NCBI RefSeq assembly: GCF_029026145.1
Contig: NZ_CP119078.1
Span: 1,565,001-1,629,000 of the forward strand
Direction of reading: 5' to 3'
Origin: Legionella cardiaca
Lineage (GTDB): Bacteria > Pseudomonadota > Gammaproteobacteria > Legionellales > Legionellaceae
Length of the DNA: 64,000 nucleotides
In this document: one piece after another, positions 28,323 through 38,783 of the stretch
Layout of the letters: each line of letters begins with the position of its first letter
Position numbering within the stretch: position 1 is the stretch's first letter
Made by a program: the position numbers and the translations under genes
The notes under the pieces: model-generated
Told to the model about the DNA's origin: nothing
What the model saw: the letters and a program-made list of their open reading frames with translations, nothing else
The model's database searches: none

Positions 28323-30894
28323 TCGTGCCTTAAAACAATCAATTAAGCAGTTCAAGGAAGATCTGTGCAAGGAATTTTGTCAGAACGCCAGCATTACCAC
28401 AGTGACCAATAAACTGGTTAATTTTATTGATAATATACTTCTCACTCTCTTTCATCAGAACAGTCTACATCTTGGTAATAAATTTTGTCTATTGGCTTTA
28501 GGGGGTTATGGACGTCGGGAACTCCAACTTCATTCAGACATTGATTTGCTTTTACTCCATTCAGAATCTATTTCTAAAATGCACTCTCAACGTGCCCAAG
28601 CTTTTATTCAAGACTGCTGGGACATTGGTCTGGATATTAGCCACCAAATTACTACTGTTGATGCGTGTGCAGAGCTCGCCAGTAGCGATTTAAGTGTCAT
28701 TTCAAGCATCCTCGATATGCATTTAATTGGCGGCCGCGGAGCTTTAATGGAGGAGTTATTATATAAAACTCATCCTTTACACATGTGGCCCAGTTCCACT
28801 TATTTTTTTGCCAAAAAAGAGGAGCAAACCCAACGGTATGCCAAATATGGAGAAACTGCTTACAATTTGGAGCCCAATGTAAAGAATGGTCCTGGTGGCT
28901 TGCGTGATCTGCATATTTTAGTGAGTATTGGTAAGCGTCATTTCAATATTAATAAACTAGCCGAGGGAATTGGGAGTGGTTTTATTACCGATAAAGAATA
29001 TGAAGAACTAATCCTTTGTCAGCATTTTCTCTGGCGAGTCCGTTTTGCCTTGCATATGCTTGCCGAAAAACAAGAAGAGCGATTATTGTTTGATTATCAG
29101 GTTAAATTAGCCAAATTGTTCGGTTTTACGGATAAAGAGCATTCTTTAGCCATTGAACAATTTATGAAAACCTACTTTAAAATTATTAAGCGGATTCGCG
29201 AACTAAACGAAATGTTATTGCAATGGTTTGCTGAAGCCATCGTTTACCATCAAAAACAACGAATTACTCCCTTAGATAATAATTTTCAATTGGCAAATAA
29301 TTACATTGAGGTGAAACATTCGAAATTATTTTCCCAAAGACCTCTCACCTTACTTGAACTATTTTTATGGATAGCTAAACAACCTCATATTGAAGGTGTC
29401 CGCGCAAGTACAATTCGTTTAATACGTCAAAATCTTTATTTATTTAATAAAAGATTTTGTACCTCAAAAACTGCTACCAGTTGCTTTATTTCCATTTTCA
29501 AAACAGCAGAAGATCCTTATGAAGCATTGCATCACATGAATCGCTATGGGGTTTTAGGTCATTATCTGGATTGTTTTGCTGCTGTAACCGGTCAAATGCA
29601 ATATGATTTATTTCATGTCTATACCGTTGACCAACATACGCTGTTTGTTATTCGTAACCTTGCTCGCTTCCTTAAACCGGAATATGCAGAACAATTCCCC
29701 TTGGCAGCACAATTAATGCCTACGATCAAACAACGTGAAATTCTCTATTTAGCTGCACTTTTCCATGATATAGCTAAAGGACGAGGAGGCGATCATTCCG
29801 AATTAGGTGCAGAGGAAGCCAGCCAATTCGCCTATCGTCATAACCTCAATAATCATGAGCGAGAATTATTAGTATGGCTCGTGCGAAATCATCTATTAAT
29901 GTCACAGACTGCACAACGACAAGACATTTATGATCCTAAAACTATTCAACAATTTTGTAGTCTCTTACCTCACGCAGAATACCTTGAGTATCTTTATTTA
30001 CTTACCGTTGCAGACATTTGTGCTACAAACCAAAAACTTTGGAATACCTGGAAAGATTCGCTATTAAAAGAATTATACCAGGCAACAAAGTTAGCACTAC
30101 AAGAAAAAGATTTGGTTGATGAAACCGCCGTTATAATTTCTCGGAAAAAACAGGCCATGAGCATCCTTCTTAAAGCAGGCTATTCTCAAGAAAATATTGA
30201 AGCATTATGGATTAACTTCAAAAGCAAATATTTTTTACATGAACCTGCAGAAGTTATCGCAAGGCATACAAAAGCTATTTTCAATTGTAAAAAATATCCC
30301 CTGGTGCTTATTATGCCTCATCACAGCCAAGGCGGCACGGAGGTATTTATTTATATGCCTCATAGGGATGAGCGTTTTACTATTACAACGACAGTTTTAA
30401 GTAATTATTATACAACTATTCAAGAAGCAACGATTTTAACTTGTGATAATAATTATGACTTAGACACTTACATTATTCTTGATGAGCAACATCAAGCTTT
30501 TTTTGATGAAGAACGCATTGTTACAATTCAAGAAGCACTTATTAAACAATTAGCAAATACGAAAGACTTACCTAATATAACAAGACGTCGAGTTTCTCGT
30601 ACTCAAGCTCATTTTAATTTAAGACCTCAAATAAGTTTTAGTGATGACAGTCAACTTCATCACACTCGTCTATTTCTTATTACCACCGATCGCCCCGGCT
30701 TACTTGCCACTATCAGCCGTGTTTTCCTAACTCTAAATATCACCCTGCATAATGCTAAAATTGCAACTTTTGGTGAACGTGTGGAAGACATGTTTTTTAT
30801 TACTACAAAAACAGGCCAGCTGTTAGATAAAGAAGATAAAGCCAAATTAAAGCAAATGCTGATTTGTGAATTATTTAGCGAAGAAGTAATCTAA
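28309..30894 (+). CDS. glnD: PII uridylyltransferase / uridylyl-removing enzyme
   Basis: GlnD senses glutamine and modifies PII proteins, controlling nitrogen metabolism. The 861-residue protein has the nucleotidyltransferase motif GGYGRRELQLHSDID (residues 65-79), an HD phosphohydrolase domain with FHDIAKGRGGDHSE (His486-Asp487), and two C-terminal ACT domains (the last begins TTDRPGLLATISRVF). Its end lies 3 nt from the convergent tadA, with no visible terminator. Confidence 0.96.
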   Translation: MKNDNRALKQSIKQFKEDLCKEFCQNASITTVTNKLVNFIDNILLTLFHQNSLHLGNKFCLLALGGYGRRELQLHSDIDLLLLHSESISKMHSQRAQAFIQDCWDIGLDISHQITTVDACAELASSDLSVISSILDMHLIGGRGALMEELLYKTHPLHMWPSSTYFFAKKEEQTQRYAKYGETAYNLEPNVKNGPGGLRDLHILVSIGKRHFNINKLAEGIGSGFITDKEYEELILCQHFLWRVRFALHMLAEKQEERLLFDYQVKLAKLFGFTDKEHSLAIEQFMKTYFKIIKRIRELNEMLLQWFAEAIVYHQKQRITPLDNNFQLANNYIEVKHSKLFSQRPLTLLELFLWIAKQPHIEGVRASTIRLIRQNLYLFNKRFCTSKTATSCFISIFKTAEDPYEALHHMNRYGVLGHYLDCFAAVTGQMQYDLFHVYTVDQHTLFVIRNLARFLKPEYAEQFPLAAQLMPTIKQREILYLAALFHDIAKGRGGDHSELGAEEASQFAYRHNLNNHERELLVWLVRNHLLMSQTAQRQDIYDPKTIQQFCSLLPHAEYLEYLYLLTVADICATNQKLWNTWKDSLLKELYQATKLALQEKDLVDETAVIISRKKQAMSILLKAGYSQENIEALWINFKSKYFLHEPAEVIARHTKAIFNCKKYPLVLIMPHHSQGGTEVFIYMPHRDERFTITTTVLSNYYTTIQEATILTCDNNYDLDTYIILDEQHQAFFDEERIVTIQEALIKQLANTKDLPNITRRRVSRTQAHFNLRPQISFSDDSQLHHTRLFLITTDRPGLLATISRVFLTLNITLHNAKIATFGERVEDMFFITTKTGQLLDKEDKAKLKQMLICELFSEEVI

Positions 30895-30897
30895 TAC

Positions 30898-31356
30898 TTA
30901 TTCTCGTTTCTCTTTAAAAAAATCCGTTAATAAGCTTGCGCATTCTTGCTGCATAACGCCTTCATCAATGTGAATCTGGTGGTTTAAAGGGTAGCCCTGT
31001 AATAAATTGTAAACTGACCCTGCGGCTCCAGCTTTAAAATCGCGTGTTGCAAAAACAATACGTTTTACACGTGCATGAACAAGAGCTCCTGCGCACATAA
31101 CACAGGGCTCCAGCGTAACATAGAGGGTTGTATTCAATAAGCGATAATTGCAGCAGTTCTTTGCCGCTTCTCGGATTGCTATAAGTTCAGCGTGCGCGCA
31201 AGGGTCATTTTTCTGTAATACTTGATTCCATCCACTACCTAGTAGATTATTATTTGCATCGATTAGAACAGCACCAACAGGAACCTCATTTTGCTCTTTG
31301 GCAATTAATGCAAGTTTATAGGCTTTCGCCATCCAAAAAGAGTCATTTATTCCCAT
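30898..31356 (-). CDS. tadA: tRNA-specific adenosine deaminase
   Basis: TadA converts the wobble adenosine of tRNA-Arg(ACG) to inosine. The 152-residue zinc deaminase has HAE (His55-Glu57) and PCVMC (Cys85, Cys88). The start overlaps the guaA stop region by 10 nt, so it is probably expressed from the guaB-guaA transcript. Confidence 0.95.
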   Translation of the reverse strand: MGINDSFWMAKAYKLALIAKEQNEVPVGAVLIDANNNLLGSGWNQVLQKNDPCAHAELIAIREAAKNCCNYRLLNTTLYVTLEPCVMCAGALVHARVKRIVFATRDFKAGAAGSVYNLLQGYPLNHQIHIDEGVMQQECASLLTDFFKEKRE

Positions 31357-32924
31357 TCAATCGTCGCAGGTGGTTTTCCAGATATGTCATAGGTGACTCG
31401 AGACACATTAGCAACCTCATTAATGATGCGATTGGAAACGTTAGCTAAAAAGTCCCATGGCAAATGGGCCCAATGAGCTGTCATAAAATCAACAGTTTCA
31501 ACAGCCCGGAGACAAATCACATAATCATAACGACGGCCATCTCCCATTACTCCAACGCTTTTAATGGGTAAAAAAACAGCAAAAGCCTGGCTTACCTTAT
31601 GATATAAACCCGTTTCCTTTAATTCCTCAATAAAAATAGCATCAGCCTGACGCAAAATATCAGCGTACTCTTTTTTAACCTCGCCTAAAATGCGCACTCC
31701 CAATCCAGGGCCTGGAAATGGGTGGCGATAAACCATGTCATAAGGTAAGCCTAGTTCAAGACCAATCTTTCGTACCTCGTCTTTAAATAACTCACGAATA
31801 GGTTCTAATAATTTTAATTTCAATGTTTCTGGCAGACCACCGACATTATGGTGTGATTTGATAACCATTGAAGCACCGTTGTTTTGCGTGGCTGCTGATT
31901 CAATAACATCAGGATAAATCGTTCCTTGCGCCAACCATTTAATATCGGTTAAACGCAGTGCTTCTTCGTCAAATATCTCAATAAATGTATGACCAATAAT
32001 TTTTCTTTTCTTCTCAGGGCAATCCACACCTGCTAATGCATTTAAAAATTTCCCCTCTGCGTTAACAGTAATAATATGTATTCCCATATGCTCACTAAAC
32101 ATGGTCATGACTTGTTCTGCTTCATTTAAGCGTAATAAGCCTGTATCAACAAATACACAAATCAGTTGGTCGCCAATAGCTTTGTGTAGCAATGCAGCTA
32201 CCACGGAAGAGTCCACACCACCAGAAAGCCCAAGCAGTACTTTGTCTTCGCCAATTTGTTGGCGAATAGTTTGAATCGCTTGTTCAATGATGTTATCTGC
32301 AGTCCAATTTGTTTGCGCCTGACAAATATCAACGACAAAGCGTTGTAAAATACGGAGTCCTTGTAATGTATGAGTCACTTCAGGATGAAATTGTAAACCA
32401 TACCAATGTTGAGATTTATGTGCCATTCCTGCAATAGGAGCGTTTCGAGTTTCACAAATTACGTCAAACTCTGGAGGTAAACGAGTCACTTTATCACCAT
32501 GACTCATCCATACATCAAGTAAGGCCTCACCTGCGTCTGTTGTTCTATCCTCAATATTCTCCAATAAAGGACTATGGCTATGTAAACGCAACTCAGCATA
32601 ACCAAATTCACGAATATTAGACGACTGCACTTCACCACCAAGCTGCACAGCCATCGTTTGCATGCCATAGCAAATTCCGAGTAACGGTAACCCTGACTTA
32701 AACAACCATTCAGGTGCTCTGGGATTTGCTTCATGAGTTACGGTAGAAGGTCCACCAGACAAGATAACCCCACAAGGATTTAAACTTTGTAGCATTTCAA
32801 CGTCAAGATTATAAGGATGGATTTCGCAATAAACCCCAATCTCCCTCACCCTTCTTGCAATTAATTGCGTGTATTGCGAACCGAAATCAAGAATAATTAA
32901 AGGTTTTTGTTTAATATTTCTCAT
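31347..32924 (-). CDS. guaA: GMP synthase (glutamine-hydrolysing)
   Basis: GuaA aminates XMP to GMP. The 525-residue protein has a class I glutamine amidotransferase domain (Cys85 in [20 protein letters not shown]), then the ATP-pyrophosphatase P-loop [11 protein letters not shown], and the dimerisation domain ending in [15 protein letters not shown]. It starts 2 nt after the guaB stop. Confidence 0.98.
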   Translation of the reverse strand: MRNIKQKPLIILDFGSQYTQLIARRVREIGVYCEIHPYNLDVEMLQSLNPCGVILSGGPSTVTHEANPRAPEWLFKSGLPLLGICYGMQTMAVQLGGEVQSSNIREFGYAELRLHSHSPLLENIEDRTTDAGEALLDVWMSHGDKVTRLPPEFDVICETRNAPIAGMAHKSQHWYGLQFHPEVTHTLQGLRILQRFVVDICQAQTNWTADNIIEQAIQTIRQQIGEDKVLLGLSGGVDSSVVAALLHKAIGDQLICVFVDTGLLRLNEAEQVMTMFSEHMGIHIITVNAEGKFLNALAGVDCPEKKRKIIGHTFIEIFDEEALRLTDIKWLAQGTIYPDVIESAATQNNGASMVIKSHHNVGGLPETLKLKLLEPIRELFKDEVRKIGLELGLPYDMVYRHPFPGPGLGVRILGEVKKEYADILRQADAIFIEELKETGLYHKVSQAFAVFLPIKSVGVMGDGRRYDYVICLRAVETVDFMTAHWAHLPWDFLANVSNRIINEVANVSRVTYDISGKPPATIEWE

Positions 32925-32926
32925 AA

Positions 32927-34408
32927 TTAATTGTCAATTTGATAGTTGGGAGCTTGTTTAGTAATACTCACATCATGCACATGGGACTCATGCATTCCAG
33001 CACTCGTGACTTGGACGAATTTTGCTTTATCATGCAACATTTCTATCGTATTGCATCCCGTATATCCCATGCAGGATCGTAATCCTCCCATTAACTGATG
33101 AATAATCGTCTGCACCGGGCCTTTATAAGGCACACGCCCTTCTATTCCCTCGGGAACTAATTTATCGCTGCCTTGACTGGCATCCTGAAAATAACGATCG
33201 CTTGAACCTTGGGCTTGTGACATGGCTCCTATAGAACCCATACCACGGTAGCTTTTGTAAGTTCTTCCCTGGTAAAGTTCAATCTCGCCCGGGGACTCTT
33301 CAGTACCTGCAAACATTCCACCCAACATGACCGTATCAGCGCCAGCAGCTAATGCCTTGCAGACATCGCCAGAAAATCGAATACCTCCATCGGCAATCAC
33401 AGGTATTCGAGGGGCTCGGCCTTTAAGTCCTTCAGCCACATTAGCTATTGCTGTGATTTGTGGTACGCCAACTCCGGTAACAATACGGGTAGTACAAATT
33501 GAACCTGGGCCAATTCCCACTTTAACCGCATCCACACCAGCTTCAACGAGATCAAGTGCTGCAGCAGCTGTAGCAATATTACCACCAATAATCTGTACAT
33601 CGGGAAAATTTTTCTTTATCCAGGCGACACGATTTAACACGCCTTGTGAATGGCCATGTGCAGTATCTACGACAAGAACATCAGCACCAGCTTCAACTAA
33701 AGCAGCCACGCGTTCATCTGTACCCTCACCAACCCCTACAGCCGCACCAACACGTAATTGCTCAGCATCATCTTTACAGGCAAAAGGATTTTCTTTAGCT
33801 TTTTGGATATCTTTAACAGTAATTAAGCCACGCAAATTAAACATTTCATTAACTACGAGCAGTTTTTCAATACGATGCTTATGCAACAGGCTGCGGACTT
33901 CTTCTCTTCCAGCCCCCTCCCTCACAGTAACTAAGCGTTCTTTTGGTGTCATTACCGCACTTACAGGCAAAGTAAAATTGGTTTCAAAGCGAATGTCTCT
34001 GCTGGTCACAATACCCACTAGCAAATCACCATCAACAACAGGCATACCAGAGAAGTTATGCTTGGCCATGACTTCAAGTAATTCTTTAACCGTAATATGA
34101 GGTGAAACTGAAATAGGATCTTTAACCATACCACTTTCAAATTTTTTCACTTTTCGCACTTCTTCAGCCTGAGCGCTAATACTCATATTTTTATGAATAA
34201 TTCCTATACCCCCTTCTTGGGCTAAAGCAATGGCAAGGCGAGCCTCAGTGACTGTATCCATGGCTGCAGAAAGAAGAGGAAGATTCAATTTTATTTCACG
34301 AGTCAGGTAGGTTTTTAAAGAAACTTCTTTAGGTAAAACAGTCGAGTGGGCAGGAACCAACAACACATCATCGAAAGTCAGAGCTTGTTGCACGACAGAA
34401 AGTGACAT
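32927..34408 (-). CDS. guaB: Inosine-5'-monophosphate dehydrogenase
   Basis: IMPDH oxidises IMP to XMP with NAD. The 493-residue protein opens with [17 protein letters not shown]. Two CBS domains follow (about residues 95-205), then the catalytic loop [15 protein letters not shown], the GGMFAG(T)EESPGE segment and the flap YRGMGS. A purine-synthesis pair with guaA, it is driven by the promoter at 34441-34469. Confidence 0.98.
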   Translation of the reverse strand: MSLSVVQQALTFDDVLLVPAHSTVLPKEVSLKTYLTREIKLNLPLLSAAMDTVTEARLAIALAQEGGIGIIHKNMSISAQAEEVRKVKKFESGMVKDPISVSPHITVKELLEVMAKHNFSGMPVVDGDLLVGIVTSRDIRFETNFTLPVSAVMTPKERLVTVREGAGREEVRSLLHKHRIEKLLVVNEMFNLRGLITVKDIQKAKENPFACKDDAEQLRVGAAVGVGEGTDERVAALVEAGADVLVVDTAHGHSQGVLNRVAWIKKNFPDVQIIGGNIATAAAALDLVEAGVDAVKVGIGPGSICTTRIVTGVGVPQITAIANVAEGLKGRAPRIPVIADGGIRFSGDVCKALAAGADTVMLGGMFAGTEESPGEIELYQGRTYKSYRGMGSIGAMSQAQGSSDRYFQDASQGSDKLVPEGIEGRVPYKGPVQTIIHQLMGGLRSCMGYTGCNTIEMLHDKAKFVQVTSAGMHESHVHDVSITKQAPNYQIDN

Positions 34409-34440
34409 ACCTCACCCCTACGAAATTTAATTAACCGAAC

Positions 34441-34469
34441 ATTATACAAACAATTATAGGAAATCACAA
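34441..34469 (-). promoter_or_regulatory. guaB promoter
   Basis: In minus-strand sense, TTGTGA (34464-34469) is followed after exactly 17 nt by TATAAT (34441-34446). The perfect -10 lies about 33 nt upstream of the guaB start. No purine riboswitch or obvious PurR-type palindrome was seen. Confidence 0.7.
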
Positions 34470-34512
34470 TTGATAACGTTAAAAAATGTATAATTTCCCT
34501 ATTATTAAGGGG

Positions 34513-34773
34513 CTTCTTTCCAAATGCAGCGAGAAGTCTCTCGCTAAGCGGCAGATTCCTTATTAGTGCATCGACTAACGCTAGCTTTAAACGTTTTGTT
34601 TTTTACAAGCAGTTTGATGTCAGAAGATACACCCGGATTTTTATGCTATAGACCCAAGGATTGATAAAAAAAATTATCTTTCGGAAACACCTCCTTTCAC
34701 TATGACCCTAATGGTAGCATTCCAATAGTATCATGCCACTGACAGGAGATTCCTCGCAGCGTTCGGAAAGACG
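34513..34773. repeat. Degraded element with 29-bp imperfect terminal inverted repeats
   Basis: The arms 34513-34541 and 34745-34773 are inverted copies matching at 22 of 29 positions by eye; the right arm contains GATTCCTCGCAGCG. Between them lie about 200 bp without coding potential. This is the shape of a decayed non-autonomous mobile element, and it fills most of the 444-bp gap between guaB and the TetR-type gene. Confidence 0.5.
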
Positions 34774-34852
34774 TCACATTTTTGATAGGACCGCCGTGTT
34801 AAAAAAAATTATTATACTATTTTGAGTCGAGTAAGAACTGTTAGACTACATC

Positions 34853-35461
34853 CTAGGAAGCTACCTTATTGCATTTACAAAGTTTTTTGCAAAATACTGC
34901 AAACCAATGGGCTCTTTTTAATTGCCTTTCAAGAAAACGGTTAGTCTCCACTGCTTTTTCTGAATTATCGTATAACCAATGCATTAACGTTGCGATATAA
35001 ATGGCGGTTAGGCCTGTTTCTTCTATTGCACGTTGAAAATTAACCGTTGAGCGCTGTGCTGCTTCTCGCCACCACTGTACCGTTCTACTAACTCGCAAAA
35101 GCGCCCTTAGCTGGACGTGCAAATGACCAGGTTCTAATTGTCCCCAGATCATCTCCTTCGCAACCTGGTGATGATTCTGTATGCTGCTAAACCATGAAAT
35201 AAGTACTTGTGCCAAGCGATCTTCGCTACTGAGATTCAGAATTTCAGGTTTTGCTGCTACTTCCAGCATTGCTTTATCTGCACGTTCGAAAAAAGCAGGA
35301 ATTAACGCATTCTTTTCGCGAAAGTGGGGATAAATATCCGTCAATTTAACATTTAAAAACTGCGCAATATCGAATAATCTTAAATCCTCCCATGAACTTC
35401 TTTCAGCTAAATAAAGAGCTGTATCCATAATTTTCTCTGCAGTTAAGTGCGATGTTTTCAT
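34853..35461 (-). CDS. TetR/COQ9-like transcriptional regulator
   Basis: The 202-residue protein has a TetR-type helix-turn-helix at the N terminus (SWEDLRLFDIAQFLNVKLTDIYPHFREKNALI, about residues 22-53). The helical C-terminal domain contains FFERADKAMLEVA and a WWREAAQRST block, somewhat reminiscent of the COQ9 subgroup. The ligand is unknown. It stands alone, so its target cannot be read from context; the adjacent 45-residue lipoprotein gene is divergent from it. Confidence 0.75.
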   Translation of the reverse strand: MKTSHLTAEKIMDTALYLAERSSWEDLRLFDIAQFLNVKLTDIYPHFREKNALIPAFFERADKAMLEVAAKPEILNLSSEDRLAQVLISWFSSIQNHHQVAKEMIWGQLEPGHLHVQLRALLRVSRTVQWWREAAQRSTVNFQRAIEETGLTAIYIATLMHWLYDNSEKAVETNRFLERQLKRAHWFAVFCKKLCKCNKVAS

Positions 35462-35818
35462 CTTTAAATCCTTTTAACAGCAAGCACCTATAGATAAGCA
35501 TATAATATAACGCTGATTAATCCAGAAATCTTACCCAGAATTACAGGCAAAATTATCCATAGGATTATATGCAAAATGTGAGGTCATTCTCACAGCAGGA
35601 GCCTTCTTTCTATAGCAAGCTCTATTGTGGCAGCTAAATATAAATGTATTCAACAAAGCTGTTTCCAGTAATTACATAGTGACAAAATAATTTCTTGATT
35701 GTCTTAAAACTTGAATAAATAGCTTTCACCTACTACTCTGAAAGTGAGACATCATTATTAACATGCTGAATATTAACACTAACTGTATAACTTATATCAT
35801 CTATGCAAGGATGCTATC
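35462..35818. other. Divergent intergenic region upstream of the small lipoprotein
   Basis: This 357-bp AT-rich spacer must contain promoters for the TetR-type gene and the lipoprotein. TATAAC near 35786 is a possible -10 for the latter. No tRNA-like or coding structure is seen. Confidence 0.35.
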
Positions 35819-35956
35819 ATGAAAAAAATAGTATTTTTGTTGTTAATTGTTGGCTCTACTGTTCTTCTCTCAAGTTGTGGGTGTTGTGGGACCTCTTCTT
35901 GCGGCGGTTGCGGCAGTTACACTGTTGCTTGCTGTGGTTCTAATGGCTGGTATTAA
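35819..35956 (+). CDS. 45-residue cysteine-rich lipoprotein
   Basis: A short gene encodes MKKIVFLLLIVG, then a lipobox LLSSC with the lipidated Cys at residue 20. The 25-residue mature peptide is rich in Cys and Gly (seven further Cys) and ends in NGWY. The ATG has AAGGA at 35807-35811 at ideal spacing, and a strong terminator follows at 35998-36033, so it is a complete small transcription unit. The mature part could bind metal or form disulfides; no family is recognised. Confidence 0.75.
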   Translation: MKKIVFLLLIVGSTVLLSSCGCCGTSSCGGCGSYTVACCGSNGWY

Positions 35957-35997
35957 TTGCCAATTATATACAAAAAAAAATTAATCTTCGAATTAAA

Positions 35998-36033
35998 ACT
36001 GGACTGGGACTCTTGTCACAGTCCAGTAAATTT
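35998..36033 (+). terminator. Rho-independent terminator of the small lipoprotein gene
   Basis: A 9-bp stem (35998-36006 with 36019-36027) is extended by an inner 3-bp stem around TCTT and followed by AAATTTTTATT. The region 36034-36397 up to minD holds AT-rich sequence and nothing recognisable apart from a TATAAT near 36071. Confidence 0.85.
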
Positions 36034-36397
36034 TTATTAATAATATTTAATTCTTGCCTTAATTCTTGCTTATAATTTTAATGATTTTTGGCTTTTTTAA
36101 AAAGCGCTTAATTTAGGCTAAGCACTCGTGGTGAATTCTATTAATTCTCATTCACTAATTCATGTTTCTTCTTAAGTCCTTAAAAAACAATTTATTTCAC
36201 ATTTAATTATTCATTTAAGTGTATTCAGTTGCCATCGTTTAAGCAGGATAAGCCTACAAAAAACGAAATTAATAAGTTAAATTATGATTTGAAAAATTAA
36301 TTTTCTAATATCACTCTTTGAGCTTGAAACGAACAAACATTAACGTGTAAACTGAGCGAAAATGTTTAACTCGTAGACTAAACAGGAAGGTTCAACG

Positions 36398-37228
36398 TTG
36401 GCTAAAATTATAGTTGTCACTTCAGGTAAGGGCGGTGTAGGAAAAACTACTACCTCAGCAGCAATTTCTTCAGGCTTAGCCATGCGTGGGCATAAGACTG
36501 TTGTCATTGACTTTGATATTGGTCTTAGAAACCTTGATATCATTATGGGCTGTGAACGCCGTGTTGTGTACGATTTTATTCATGTTATTAACGGTGAAGC
36601 CAATTTAAATCAAGCGCTTATTAAAGATAAGCGTTTACCGGATTTGTGTATTTTACCTGCGTCCCAGACCAGAGATAAGGATGCTTTAACACTTGCTGGT
36701 GTTGAAAAAGTCTTGGCTGAGTTAGCAAAAGAATTTGAATACATTGTTTGTGATTCACCGGCTGGTATTGAAACAGGAGCCTTAATGGCCATGTATTTTG
36801 CTGACCATGCTATTGTAGTAACCAATCCTGAAGTTTCTTCGGTCCGTGACTCTGATAGGATCCTGGGCATTTTAGCTAGTAAAACTAAACGGGCAGTAGA
36901 AAATCAACCTCCTGTTCAAGAACATTTACTTCTCACTCGCTATGATCCTGAGCGTGTTGAAAAAGGGGATATGTTATCCGTAGAAGATGTTAAGGAAATT
37001 CTTGCCATTCCTCTAATGGGCGTAATTCCTGAGTCTAAAGCTGTACTAAAAGCGTCTAATACAGGAACTCCAGTTGTTCTTGATGAAACCAGCGACGCTG
37101 GCCTTGCCTATCAGGATGCTATAGCTCGCTTCCTGGGAGAAAGTAGGCCCATGCGTTTTGTTACTAGTGAGCGTAAAGGGTTGCTGCGCCGCTTGTTCAG
37201 TAAAAACAAGGAGGATATTCCAGCATGA
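36398..37228 (+). CDS. minD: Septum site-determining ATPase MinD
   Basis: MinD binds ATP and membrane and, with MinE, oscillates to keep the division site central. The 276-residue protein begins [17 protein letters not shown] (deviant Walker A, Lys11 and Lys16), has CDSPAGIE, and ends in an amphipathic membrane-targeting helix ([13 protein letters not shown]). The start codon is TTG at 36398, fixed by AGGAAGG at 36384-36390 and by homology of the N terminus. No minC lies upstream in the window. Confidence 0.97.
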   Translation: MAKIIVVTSGKGGVGKTTTSAAISSGLAMRGHKTVVIDFDIGLRNLDIIMGCERRVVYDFIHVINGEANLNQALIKDKRLPDLCILPASQTRDKDALTLAGVEKVLAELAKEFEYIVCDSPAGIETGALMAMYFADHAIVVTNPEVSSVRDSDRILGILASKTKRAVENQPPVQEHLLLTRYDPERVEKGDMLSVEDVKEILAIPLMGVIPESKAVLKASNTGTPVVLDETSDAGLAYQDAIARFLGESRPMRFVTSERKGLLRRLFSKNKEDIPA

Positions 37229-37488
37229 GCCTATTCAGTTATTTAAGAAAGCGAAATAGTACTGCCTCAGTAGCTAAAGAGCGTTTACAGATTATTATTT
37301 CTCATGAGCGTTCTCAGCGAAATACGCCGGATTATTTGCCAAAGCTTCAAGAGGAAATACTGGCAGTGATTGCGAAATATATCCGCATTAGTCGTGATCA
37401 GGTTAGTGTGAACCTTGAACGCCTTGGTGATAGCGCAGTGCTTGAATTGAATGTGACTATGCCCGACGAAGTTCTAGAAGAGGCTTAA
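37225..37488 (+). CDS. minE: Cell division topological specificity factor MinE
   Basis: The 87-residue MinE stimulates MinD ATPase. It shows the N-terminal membrane/MinD-binding segment, [13 protein letters not shown], and the topological-specificity domain beginning [13 protein letters not shown]. It overlaps minD by 4 nt (ATGA). It is convergent with the SET-domain gene without a clear terminator. Confidence 0.97.
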   Translation: MSLFSYLRKRNSTASVAKERLQIIISHERSQRNTPDYLPKLQEEILAVIAKYIRISRDQVSVNLERLGDSAVLELNVTMPDEVLEEA

Positions 37489-37523
37489 TAGTAAATCCAA
37501 CTTTAGCGAAATATTTTATCTCT

Positions 37524-38663
37524 CTAAAGAAATTGGATACTGTACAATGCAATAAACCCTAAAGCAGTCAATAAGAGAGCTAGCAATGGTCTTTTTAAAA
37601 GACGATAGGCAGCTTGGCTGACACCGTTTTTTGCCATTACCCTTAAGGTATTCAATTTTTCATGATGTTTATCAAGTAGGATTTCACCTTTAGGATTTAA
37701 AAGTTTTCCCTCTCTATTAAACCTATATTCTTCTGCATTTTCAAAATATCCGGCACCATAATCTACAAACAATTGTTCATTCTTAGCAATATCTCTTTTG
37801 GCTGTAAAAGCAACAATTTCTATACCATTGAGAATATGTCTATCCACCATAAGATTGACGTCGAGAAGGAAGTGATCTGGTTGGCTGGAGGAAGGAGCGT
37901 GATTCACGAATCGACCAATGTTGCCATAGTCTGTGGCATCAATTCCTAAACCTAAAAGATCAAAGTGAGGGTAAAAATGATATCGCTTTGATTCGGGATT
38001 AGTTTTCATTCCCTGATATACGCATACATTAGTCCCCTTCTTTATATCCTTTCTGGCATAAACGCCAAAACCAATAAATTGATTAATGTAGCGTATTTCA
38101 CATAATTCAAACGGTTCTTCTTTGTTTAAAAGTTCGTATGCTTTGTCGTTATAGGCAAACAAGGCATCACCATCAACGGTTTCCGGTAAATTTTTAAATA
38201 AAATCGTATCATTAATTATTAATTTATCATGAAAATGGAATTGATGATTTGCTAGTTGACTGATTATACCGTTAATTTGATTAACAGTAATGAAATCCTT
38301 TGCTTCTTTATGGTCATCAAGAGAAAAAGGAATTTTATAAATAGCTTTTAAAGATAAAAAATGTGGTGAAGGAGAAACTACAAATTGGCACTCTTCTGGT
38401 TTGCTGGCGTGAAGTAACGTGGCATACACATATTTTGCCGTTTCTAGAAGACCAGCCATATCATGATAATGGTAATGATACGTGGTAGTAGACGATTTAA
38501 GATATGGATAAGAAAGCAAAGGGTGTTGAAAATCGAGATTTTGTAATAATTGAAATCCGCCCTTCTGAGATTCATCTATCTCGCATATCTTCGAGGAGAC
38601 ATCAAGGACAGCCTTTTTAAAAGGTGACTGCTTGTTATGATTGGTAAGGATAATTTTTACCAT
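37524..38663 (-). CDS. SET-domain protein with C-terminal membrane tail, probable effector
   Basis: The 379-residue protein has an unrecognised N-terminal half (1-185) and a SET methyltransferase domain at about 190-305. Visible SET motifs are GFGVYARKDIKKGT, RFVNHA (251-256, the Asn-His that contacts S-adenosylmethionine) and FVDYGAGYF (DYG 301-303). A single hydrophobic segment lies at 357-377, at the very C terminus. Legionella secretes SET enzymes (LegAS4/RomA) that methylate host histone H3, but those carry ankyrin repeats, which are absent here. A tail-anchored form suggests action at a host membrane or on a different substrate; that is inference. Confidence 0.82.
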   Translation of the reverse strand: MVKIILTNHNKQSPFKKAVLDVSSKICEIDESQKGGFQLLQNLDFQHPLLSYPYLKSSTTTYHYHYHDMAGLLETAKYVYATLLHASKPEECQFVVSPSPHFLSLKAIYKIPFSLDDHKEAKDFITVNQINGIISQLANHQFHFHDKLIINDTILFKNLPETVDGDALFAYNDKAYELLNKEEPFELCEIRYINQFIGFGVYARKDIKKGTNVCVYQGMKTNPESKRYHFYPHFDLLGLGIDATDYGNIGRFVNHAPSSSQPDHFLLDVNLMVDRHILNGIEIVAFTAKRDIAKNEQLFVDYGAGYFENAEEYRFNREGKLLNPKGEILLDKHHEKLNTLRVMAKNGVSQAAYRLLKRPLLALLLTALGFIALYSIQFL

Positions 38664-38739
38664 AAATTTGGACTTTATTATTCAAGCCACCAATAGCATT
38701 GGCATTCGTTTTTATATAAAATGTTCCAAGCAATAAAAT

Positions 38740-38773
38740 CCGAATAAAGGATTGCCGCAAATCCTTTATTCGG
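38740..38773 (-). terminator. Terminator of fadE
   Basis: A perfect 14-bp stem (38740-38753 with 38760-38773) has a 6-nt loop and lies just beyond the fadE stop. On the minus strand it is followed by ATTTTATTGC. Confidence 0.85.
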
Positions 38774-38783
38774 AGAACACCAA

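Noticed and set aside
33327..34100. 257-codon open frame antisense to guaB
   Set aside because: It lies wholly inside guaB on the opposite strand, has a Ser/Thr/Pro-rich composition typical of a shadow frame, and shows no domain.
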